Source: Arthrobacter sp. SDTb3-6
Lineage (GTDB): Bacteria > Actinomycetota > Actinomycetes > Actinomycetales > Micrococcaceae
Assembly (NCBI RefSeq): GCF_013376095.1
Contig: NZ_JAAMFN010000016.1
Location: 27,644-91,643, forward strand
DNA length: 64,000 nt
Reading direction: 5' to 3'
Shown here: positions 34,973 to 41,303 of the stretch, in pieces
Layout: each line of letters begins with the position of its first letter
Numbering within the stretch: position 1 is the first letter of the stretch
Position numbers and translations under genes: made by a program
The notes under the pieces: model-generated
Databases searched by the model: none
What the model was told of the DNA's origin: nothing
The model's input: only the letters and a program-made list of their open reading frames with translations

Positions 34973-35496
34973 TGAACTACCTCGGTGTTTGGCCGTTAGC
35001 TACGGCGCGAATGCTTTTCTCATGCCCTGGAGGCCTGGACTGAATGCCCGTTGGGGCTGGCCACGCTGGCCACGAATGCCTAGATATGGGGTGCTGACTA
35101 GGACTGCATTCGACAACAGCAGAAATGGCGCCCGCCGGCTTGATGGGTGGCGGTGGCTGCGGCTGCAGAATTCACTGGGTGGGTGTTCACAATGCAAGTG
35201 TCCTACGTAATAAATGAAACCCGCAAGTAACAAACTGTCCATTTGTCCACATAATGAGATTTATGGGTATATTGTGACCAATCTTACATAACTGCTTGGT
35301 CACCATTTTATTCACGTAATGCGGTTGACGTTGAACTTATTTGATTCGAATAGTCTCTGATGGATTAATAATTTCGCGGATCTTCAATATTGCATCAATT
35401 CGTTCATGATTGGCACTTGGCGGCTTTCAGGCGGCTGGATATCCATCCAGGGACGCGCAGATTTTGTGCGGAAAATGATGTTATGGGAGGGAGGGA
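34973..35496. other. 524-bp AT-rich intergenic region
   Basis: Base composition falls clearly below the rest of the window between about 35200 and 35470. It contains the candidate control elements at 35273-35303 but no frame with coding character on either strand. Transcription of the winged-helix gene must start here. Confidence 0.6.
35273..35303. promoter_or_regulatory. CRP-like site inside an inverted repeat
   Basis: TGTGACCAATCTTACA (35273-35288) differs from TGTGA-N6-TCACA at one position. GTGACCAA (35274-35281) is also repeated inverted as TTGGTCAC (35296-35303). It is about 300 bp upstream of the winged-helix gene. Confidence 0.4.
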
Positions 35497-36753
35497 CTAG
35501 CGGTCCGCGGCCTGGGCCGCCGAGAAGGGCCGCAGGCTGCGCACCTGGTCGCGCAGCCTGACGTGGTTGCGCCGGTTCATCATGATCAGGGCCGCGAGGC
35601 CGGAGACGATTGCCACCACGGCACCAATCCCCAGCGACCAGCGGGCACCGAAGGCGGTGGCGATCCAACCGACCAAGGGGGCGCCGATCGGGGTCCCACC
35701 CTGCAGCACCACCATGTAGACCGCCAGGACGCGCCCGCGCATGGCCGAGTCGGTGGTCAGCTGGACGGTGGTGTTGCACGCGTTCATGAAGGTCAGCGCC
35801 GCCAGGCCCACCGGAACCAGCGCCAGGGCATACAGGGCATAGCTTGGCATGGCGGCGGCGATGGCCACCATCACGCCGAAGGCCAGGGCCCCGCCCACGA
35901 TGTACATGGTCCGCATCGTCTTGCGCCGCGCCGCCAGCAGGGCGGCCGCGAGCGTGCCGATGGCCATGACGGATCCCAGCAGCCCGTACTCGCCCGGGCC
36001 CAGGTGGAAGATGGTGGTGGCCATGAGGGCGTTGGTGATCTGGAAGTTCATGCCGAAGGTGCCCACCATGAACACCAGCCCCATGATCATCATCAGGTCC
36101 GGGCGCTGGCGGATGTAACGGAACCCTTCACGGATCTGGCCCTTGCCCCGCGGCACGCGGACCACGGGCTGCAGTTCGGACACACGCATGCGCCAAAGCG
36201 AGAAGATCACGGCCACAAAGCTGGCCGCGTTAATCAGGAAGGCCGGGCCCGTGCCGAACAGGGCGATGACCAGGCCGGCCACGCCCGGGCCCGCCAGGCG
36301 GGCGAGGTTAAAGGATGCGCTGTTGAGGGCGACGGCGTTGGGCACGTCCTCCTTGCTGACGACTTCGGAGACAAACGCCTGGCGCGACGGGGCATCGAAG
36401 GCGCTGGCAACGCCCAGCAGGAATGCCAGGACGTAGACATGCCACAGCTGCACGGTGTTGGTGACCACCAGCAGCCCCAGCAGCAGTGCGCACAGTCCCA
36501 TGGCCGTCTGGGTGCACAGCAGCAGCTTGCGCTTGTTGACGCGGTCGCCCAGGAGGCCGGCGAAGGGGCCCAGGAAGACGATGGGCAGGAACTGCAGGCC
36601 GGTGGTGATGCCGGCGGCGGTTCCGGAGTTGTGGATCAGGATGGTCAGCACCAGCCAGTCCTGGGCCACCCGCTGCATCCAGGTGCCGATGTTGGACACC
36701 AGCGCCCCGGTCACCCAGAGCCGGTAGTTGAAGACCTTCAGGGCGCGGAACAT
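35497..36753 (-). CDS. MFS transporter of the MFS_3/EntS type
   Basis: A 418-residue, 12-helix exporter of the group that includes enterobactin exporter EntS and several drug pumps. It begins MFRALKVFNYRLWVTGALVS, with the motif NIGTWMQRVAQDWLVL near residues 22-37 and the loop-2/3 motif GLLGDRVNKRK. It ends in a basic, Arg-rich cytoplasmic tail. ATG 36753 follows AGGTG. The marR gene ends five bases upstream, so the two form an operon in which MarR probably controls the pump. Confidence 0.86.
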   Translation of the reverse strand: MFRALKVFNYRLWVTGALVSNIGTWMQRVAQDWLVLTILIHNSGTAAGITTGLQFLPIVFLGPFAGLLGDRVNKRKLLLCTQTAMGLCALLLGLLVVTNTVQLWHVYVLAFLLGVASAFDAPSRQAFVSEVVSKEDVPNAVALNSASFNLARLAGPGVAGLVIALFGTGPAFLINAASFVAVIFSLWRMRVSELQPVVRVPRGKGQIREGFRYIRQRPDLMMIMGLVFMVGTFGMNFQITNALMATTIFHLGPGEYGLLGSVMAIGTLAAALLAARRKTMRTMYIVGGALAFGVMVAIAAAMPSYALYALALVPVGLAALTFMNACNTTVQLTTDSAMRGRVLAVYMVVLQGGTPIGAPLVGWIATAFGARWSLGIGAVVAIVSGLAALIMMNRRNHVRLRDQVRSLRPFSAAQAADR

Positions 36754-36758
36754 GGAAT

Positions 36759-37220
36759 TCACCTGGCGCTCATCTCCTGCAGGATCCGGGCGGCTTCGTG
36801 GAGCGTGGCGCGCTCTTCCGGGGACAGGCCCGCGATGCCCTTGGCCAGCCACTGCGTCCTCCGGGACCTGGCCTTCTGCAGTATGGCGGTGCCGGCTTCG
36901 GTCACGTGGACCAGGACCTGGCGCCGGTCGTGCGGGTTGTCCCCGCGCGTGACGTATCCGGCGGCCTCAAGGCCGTTGACAATCCGCGTCATGGACGGCG
37001 CCTGGATCTGTTCGCGTTCTGCCAGCTCCCCCACGGTCAGGGGCCCGTTGAGGATGCCGGCCAGGACGGAATACTGGCCGGGGCTGATATCCCGCGAGGC
37101 TGCTTCGGCGCGCAGCCGCCGGGAGGTGCGCATGACGGCCACCCTCAGCTCGGCGGCAAGGGGGCCTGGGCCGGCGGGGCGTTTGGCCGGCAGGGTTTTG
37201 GTGGTGGGTGCTTGAGTCAT
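36759..37220 (-). CDS. MarR-family transcriptional regulator
   Basis: A 153-residue winged-helix repressor. DNA-recognition elements lie around LTVGELAEREQIQAPSMTRI and the wing GDNPHDRRQVLVHVT (about residues 55-105), flanked by dimerisation helices. ATG 37220 is used, since the upstream extension is basic and runs into the operator region. It is the first gene of a marR-MFS operon with an inverted repeat 58-70 bp upstream, which suggests autoregulation and ligand-induced export. Confidence 0.87.
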   Translation of the reverse strand: MTQAPTTKTLPAKRPAGPGPLAAELRVAVMRTSRRLRAEAASRDISPGQYSVLAGILNGPLTVGELAEREQIQAPSMTRIVNGLEAAGYVTRGDNPHDRRQVLVHVTEAGTAILQKARSRRTQWLAKGIAGLSPEERATLHEAARILQEMSAR

Positions 37221-37277
37221 CGTCAGTATCAACCTGGTGCTAAAAGTTGCGTATCTTCTCTTAGTTAGCATAGGTCA

Positions 37278-37290
37278 TTAGCATTGCTAA
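37278..37290. promoter_or_regulatory. Candidate MarR operator
   Basis: A perfect inverted repeat TTAGCA-T-TGCTAA, with an additional TTAGCA half-site 13 bases upstream (37265-37270). It sits just upstream of marR in the divergent gap toward the transglycosylase-like gene. Confidence 0.5.
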
Positions 37291-37394
37291 GTAAATGTCA
37301 CCCTGGCCACACCGTTATCAAAATGTGACAATGCGCTCCTGGTTCGGTAACGTTGGCAGGGTGCCCGCCGAGCCACCCACGGTTCCTTGGCACA

Positions 37395-37594
37395 AATGGA
37401 CGGTTCGCCGAGCTCTGCCGCCGCCCATTTCCCGTTCACACAGATGGCAGAGACGGGGGACCCAATCTTTGCGGGCCTCCTACCCATGGAAGCCCTTGGG
37501 GTTAAGCCGAAAGTCCGGGCAGCTGCTGCTGCCCGCCGCCCGGCCGGATGCTCCCATCCGTTCCCGACAGCTCACCTCGCAGGCGTGGAGAGGC
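37395..37594 (+). promoter_or_regulatory. ydaO/yuaA-type cyclic-di-AMP riboswitch
   Basis: The leader shows the conserved blocks of the ydaO/yuaA class in order: GCCGAGCTCTGCCGCC (37408-37423), GAGACGGGGGACCCAATC (37450-37467), CCCTTGGGGTTAAGCCGAAA (37493-37512) and CGACAGCTCACCTCGCAGGC (37565-37584), then GGAGAGG. In actinobacteria this riboswitch precedes cell-wall hydrolase genes such as rpfA and turns them off when c-di-AMP is high. The next gene, a secreted transglycosylase-like protein, starts ten bases downstream. Recognised from memory of the consensus. Confidence 0.85.
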
Positions 37595-37603
37595 CCTACT
37601 TTT

Positions 37604-38404
37604 ATGTCTGCAGCACCCCAGCACGGCCGGCGCCGCGCCGAGCCCGTACGCAAGATTTCCCGCCGCGAGGCCCGCAGGCAGGAGGCCGAGGCAACAAATA
37701 CCCGTGGCCCGGCCCGGCGCATGGCCGTTGTGGCCGTCTCCGCAGCCCTCCTGGCCGGGGGCGGGCTGGCACAGGCAGCCACCAACAACGTCCCCGGCGG
37801 GCTCGCCGCGGCGAGCCTGGTTTCCGGTGCCGCCACCGGCGCCACGGCGGGCGCCACTTCCGGCGCAACGACGGGCGCAACGACGGGCGCAACGCCGTCG
37901 GCCGTTACAGCGCCGAAGGGCATTGCGGTCAGCTTTTCCCGCATCGACGTCGGCTCCGCGGCCCAGGCCAAGGCCCAGGCCAAGGAATCAGCCAAGGCGA
38001 AGGCCCCCACCGTCGAGAGCCAGTCCGACGGCGTCACCCGCCTCGCCCCCGCCAAGGCCGCAGCCCCGGCCAAGGCCGCAGCCCCCGTGCTCGTCGACGA
38101 CCCCGCCGGCGCGCAGGCGTATGCGGCGGGCCAGCTGGCAGCCAAGGGGTGGGGTGCGGACCAGATGGGCTGCCTGCGGCTGTTGTGGACCCAGGAATCC
38201 AGCTGGCTGACCTCGGCGGAAAACGCCTCCAGCGGTGCGTACGGCATTGCCCAGTCGCTGCCGGCCGAGAAGATGGCGAGCGTGGGCGCGGACTACCGCA
38301 CCAACTACAGGACGCAGATCCGCTGGGGCCTGCAATACATTGAGGCGCGCTACGGCACCCCGTGCGGCGCCTGGGGACAGGAAGTGGCGGCAGGCTGGTA
38401 CTGA
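37604..38404 (+). CDS. Secreted lytic-transglycosylase-like protein
   Basis: A 266-residue exported protein. A basic N-terminus (about 1-38), a hydrophobic helix (MAVVAVSAALLAGGGLAQA) and a signal-peptidase-like ALA/AQA end suggest Sec export. A long low-complexity linker follows (about 62-175), with GAT-rich repeats encoded by a 12-bp tandem repeat and Ala/Lys runs. The C-terminal domain (about 180-266) has the lysozyme-like pattern CLRLLWTQESSWLTSAENASSGAYGIAQ, with probable catalytic Glu in TQESSW, seen in Rpf/SLT-like peptidoglycan hydrolases. Expression is probably gated by the c-di-AMP riboswitch. The start is ATG 37604. Confidence 0.82.
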   Translation: MSAAPQHGRRRAEPVRKISRREARRQEAEATNTRGPARRMAVVAVSAALLAGGGLAQAATNNVPGGLAAASLVSGAATGATAGATSGATTGATTGATPSAVTAPKGIAVSFSRIDVGSAAQAKAQAKESAKAKAPTVESQSDGVTRLAPAKAAAPAKAAAPVLVDDPAGAQAYAAGQLAAKGWGADQMGCLRLLWTQESSWLTSAENASSGAYGIAQSLPAEKMASVGADYRTNYRTQIRWGLQYIEARYGTPCGAWGQEVAAGWY

Positions 38405-38422
38405 CCGGCACCCCTCCTGACG

Positions 38423-38490
38423 CGAGAAAGGGGCCAACCCGCGAGAACGGTGATGCTTGACACCGTTCTCGCGGGTTGGCCCCTTTCTCG
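38423..38490. terminator. 30-bp perfect hairpin between convergent genes
   Basis: Perfect 30-base arms (38423-38452 and 38461-38490) with an 8-base loop, ending eight bases before the upp stop and 18 bases after the transglycosylase stop. The longest inverted repeat in the window; acts as a terminator on both strands. Confidence 0.85.
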
Positions 38491-38498
38491 TTGCTTCC

Positions 38499-39137
38499 TT
38501 AGTCCACGACCCCGTACAGGCGGTCGCCGGCGTCGCCCAGGCCCGGCACAATGTAGGACTTTTCGTTCAGGCCCTCGTCGATCGAGGCCAGGACCACGTG
38601 GACGTTGTCGCGGTCGCCATGGGCGGCTTCCAGCTTGGCCAGGCCCTCCGGCGCGGCCAGCAGGCAGATGCAGGTGATGTCCGCGGCGCCACGGTCAAAG
38701 AGGAACTTGAACGCCTCGATCAGGGTGCCGCCGGTGGCCAGCATGGGGTCCAGCACGTACACCTGGCGGCCCGTGAGGTCCTCGGGCAGGCGTTCGGCAT
38801 AGGTGATGGCCTCGAGAGTCTCCTCGTTGCGGGCCATGCCGAGGAAGCCGACCTCGGCCGTGGGCAGCAGGCGCGTCATGCCCTCGAGCATGCCCAGCCC
38901 GGCGCGCAGGATCGGCACCACCAGCGGGGTGGGCTTGACCAGGCCCGTGCCGATCGTGGATGTCACAGGCGTTTCAATGTTGACCGGCTCCACGCGCACC
39001 TCGCGGGTTGCCTCGTAGGCCAGCAGGGTGACGAGTTCTTCGGTCAGCAGCCGAAAAACCGGCGAGGGGGTGTTCTTGTCCCGCAGGACAGTCAATTTGT
39101 GGGCAATCAGCGGATGATCCGCAACCAGTACGCGCAT
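38499..39137 (-). CDS. upp: Uracil phosphoribosyltransferase
   Basis: Pyrimidine-salvage enzyme of 212 residues, making UMP from uracil and PRPP. It begins [20 protein letters not shown]. The substrate-binding block is [13 protein letters not shown], the PRPP loop is [17 protein letters not shown] (about 128-144), and the uracil-binding C-terminus is [15 protein letters not shown]. The length and ends match the family. It is divergent from tadA with only 22 bases between start codons. Confidence 0.96.
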   Translation of the reverse strand: MRVLVADHPLIAHKLTVLRDKNTPSPVFRLLTEELVTLLAYEATREVRVEPVNIETPVTSTIGTGLVKPTPLVVPILRAGLGMLEGMTRLLPTAEVGFLGMARNEETLEAITYAERLPEDLTGRQVYVLDPMLATGGTLIEAFKFLFDRGAADITCICLLAAPEGLAKLEAAHGDRDNVHVVLASIDEGLNEKSYIVPGLGDAGDRLYGVVD

Positions 39138-39159
39138 AGATAAAAGCTACCATTGAGCC

Positions 39160-39654
39160 GTGTCCCCCCTATCGAATTCCCGCCAAACCGAGACGCCCGC
39201 CACGGCCCGGCATGCTGCGTGGATGGGCCTTGCCCTGGAGCAGGCACGCCGCGCCCTGGACACGGGGGACGTACCCATCGGCGCCGTCGTGCTGGGGCCC
39301 GACGGCGGGGTGCTCGGCGTGGGGCGCAACGAACGGGAGGCGCACGGGGACCCTACGGCGCACGCCGAGATGGTGGCCATCCGGGAGGCTGCCCGGAGGA
39401 TTGGCGGGTGGCGGCTGGAGGGCTGCACGCTGGTGGTCACGCTGGAGCCGTGCACCATGTGCGCCGGGGCGATCGTGCTGGCGCGGGTGCAGAAGGTGGT
39501 TTTCGGCGCGTGGGACGAGAAGGCCGGGGCCGCCGGTTCCGTGTTTGACGTGCTTCGCGAGCGCCGCCTCAACCACTGGGTCGAGGTGTTTCCCGGGGTG
39601 CGGGAGGACGAATGCGCGGCACTGCTGAAGGACTTCTTCGGCGCGCACCGCTGA
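39160..39654 (+). CDS. tadA: tRNA adenosine(34) deaminase
   Basis: Zinc deaminase of 164 residues that converts A34 to inosine in tRNA-Arg(ACG), a tRNA encoded at 22916. The zinc site is DPTAHAEMVAI (His and catalytic Glu) and EPCTMCAGA (two Cys). GDVPIGAVV near the N-terminus is typical. GTG 39160 is given, but ATG 39223 is a realistic alternative that would widen the gap to upp. The downstream gene is convergent. Confidence 0.93.
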   Translation: MSPLSNSRQTETPATARHAAWMGLALEQARRALDTGDVPIGAVVLGPDGGVLGVGRNEREAHGDPTAHAEMVAIREAARRIGGWRLEGCTLVVTLEPCTMCAGAIVLARVQKVVFGAWDEKAGAAGSVFDVLRERRLNHWVEVFPGVREDECAALLKDFFGAHR

Positions 39655-39663
39655 CATTCGGGG

Positions 39664-40848
39664 TCAGCCTGCCGCGTCCAGCGCGTCGATCCGCTTTTGC
39701 CGGCTCGACGGCGAATCCAGGCTGAAGCTGCGGAAGTCGCCCAGATCCTCCCGGATGAACGCCTCGACCTCCTTGATCCGGTGCTTCACGGCCTTCGTGG
39801 GGGTGTTAAAGAGCCAGTGGGCCATGCGCCCCTCGCCGGGGTCATACTGCCAGAGGCCGATGATCCGGCCGCGGTCCACGATCGGGTGGTCCGGCAGGTC
39901 TGCCTGCAGGGCCAGCCGGGTGCTGCCAAGCCGGCGCCCCTGGTCCTCCGGTGCAAAGTGGTCGGCCGCATTGCGCCGCAGCAGGAACAGGGAGTCGCTG
40001 CCGGCCAGAAGCCGGACCTGCTCCTCTTTCGGGGCCGTGAAGTTTTCCCGCTCATCGACGTCGGCCGGCAGGATCCAGAGCCCGTCCACGTCCACCGCTC
40101 CGGCGCCGGCGAGCGCCGCCTTGGTCTGGGCCACGGTGAAGCCGGTGAACCACTGGGTCTGCTTCAGCCCGGCTCCCCCGGTCCAGCCCAGGTAACATTC
40201 CATCAGCCGTGCCCGGGTTTGCTCCGGTGTGAGCGTGGACGCCGCCAGCCCCCACGCCGTGTAGGCGTAACGCTGCTGGTCCAGCCTTCCGTTGACGGGC
40301 ACGCGCCGGATGCGGCCGTCCGCCTGCAGCAGCCCGAGAACCGCGGGCAGCGTGGTGGACGCGCCCTTCTTCTTCCCGGCCTCGCCAAGGCTCCGCACGG
40401 CATCGCCGAGCGCAGCCTTGAGCTGCTGGGGGTCCATGGCGCCCCGCCCGTCCGCCTGGCGGTCGACGCCGGCGCCCAGGGCCTCAAGCACGGCGCCTTC
40501 CAGCGCGGCCAGTTCCGAACGGGGCACGTCCAGCTTGTCCAGCACCTTGGCCTGTGCCTCTGCGGCGCCCTGCCCCAGGGACAGCGCCCACGCGAAGTCG
40601 CCGGCGCCGAGCACATAGGTGCAGCCGCGCGCCGTCGGCAGTTCATGGATGCGCAGGGCCGCGACGTCGGCGTCGGCCTGGTCGCGTCGGATGCCGGCCC
40701 GGGCGAACAGGGTGAGGTAGGGGTTGGCGCCGCCCACGGACCGCGCCCAGCCGGCCGCACCGAGCACCTGTGCGGCTGATTGTCCCGCCAGGGAGCCGTC
40801 CAGGCCTTGTTTATGCCAGCTCCAGGCACGCTGCGTCTCATTGTCCAT
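39664..40848 (-). CDS. Winged helix DNA-binding domain protein (HTH_42 type)
   Basis: A 394-residue soluble protein of the HTH_42 (PF06224-like) superfamily, which includes the YcaQ/AlkZ DNA glycosylases; this subgroup has no proven activity. Recognisable are RIHELPTARGCTYVLG, PVNGRLDQQRYAYTAWG, and the C-terminal SRPBCC-like block around HPIVDRGRIIGLWQYDP. I do not see the N-terminal QxQ catalytic motif of AlkZ, so a glycosylase role is doubtful. It starts at ATG 40848. Confidence 0.7.
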   Translation of the reverse strand: MDNETQRAWSWHKQGLDGSLAGQSAAQVLGAAGWARSVGGANPYLTLFARAGIRRDQADADVAALRIHELPTARGCTYVLGAGDFAWALSLGQGAAEAQAKVLDKLDVPRSELAALEGAVLEALGAGVDRQADGRGAMDPQQLKAALGDAVRSLGEAGKKKGASTTLPAVLGLLQADGRIRRVPVNGRLDQQRYAYTAWGLAASTLTPEQTRARLMECYLGWTGGAGLKQTQWFTGFTVAQTKAALAGAGAVDVDGLWILPADVDERENFTAPKEEQVRLLAGSDSLFLLRRNAADHFAPEDQGRRLGSTRLALQADLPDHPIVDRGRIIGLWQYDPGEGRMAHWLFNTPTKAVKHRIKEVEAFIREDLGDFRSFSLDSPSSRQKRIDALDAAG

Positions 40849-40931
40849 GCCCCTAATACTGCACCAGTCCCCGGGTGCCGGCGCCGTTCATTTTTGAACT
40901 GGACGCTCCAGCCGGTAGTATCTTGCGAGTT

Positions 40932-41021
40932 GGTGACGTGTCCGAGCGGCCGAAGGTGCAACACTCGAAATGTTGTTCAGGTGAGAGCCTGACGTGGGTT
41001 CAAATCCCACCGTCACCGCCA
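40932..41021 (+). tRNA. tRNA-Ser (anticodon CGA)
   Basis: Acceptor arms GGTGACG (40932-40938) and CGTCACC (41011-41017) pair, with discriminator G and encoded CCA. The anticodon loop CTCGAAA within CAACA/TGTTG gives CGA. A long variable arm is present. Confidence 0.95.
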
Positions 41022-41027
41022 CTGCAG

Positions 41028-41070
41028 AAGGCGTCCACATCGTTGCATTGACAGCGAAGTGGGCGCCTTT
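41028..41070 (+). terminator. Terminator after tRNA-Ser(CGA)
   Basis: AAGGCGTCCAC (41028-41038) pairs with GTGGGCGCCTT (41059-41069) with one wobble and a 20-base loop, then T. Confidence 0.6.
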
Positions 41071-41221
41071 CGTCGTTCTGTAACCAGTCCTGTGGGCGCA
41101 CTTGTCTGCGGTGTGCCTTCAGGCATTCGGCCGCACGGGGCCGGGGAGGTTCTCGCGCGCCACCGTGGCGTCAGGAATCCAGCGTCCCACCCGTTGCCAG
41201 GCGCCTGCACCTCGTGTAAGT

Positions 41222-41279
41222 GCGCCCGTTCCCCGTTTTCGCGCCCCGTGGTACGGGCGCGAAAACGGGGAACGGGCGC
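41222..41279. terminator. 25-bp perfect hairpin after the coiled-coil gene
   Basis: Perfect 25-base arms (41222-41246 and 41255-41279) with the 8-base loop CGTGGTAC. It lies 24 bases beyond the minus-strand stop at 41304. The stretch 41071-41221 before it shows no gene. Confidence 0.8.
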
Positions 41280-41303
41280 GGCGGCGCACGACGTGCCCTC
41301 GCA

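Noticed and set aside
39664..40848. QTQ in the HTH_42 protein considered as the AlkZ-type catalytic motif.
   Set aside because: It lies in the middle of the chain, not near the N-terminus where the catalytic motif occurs.
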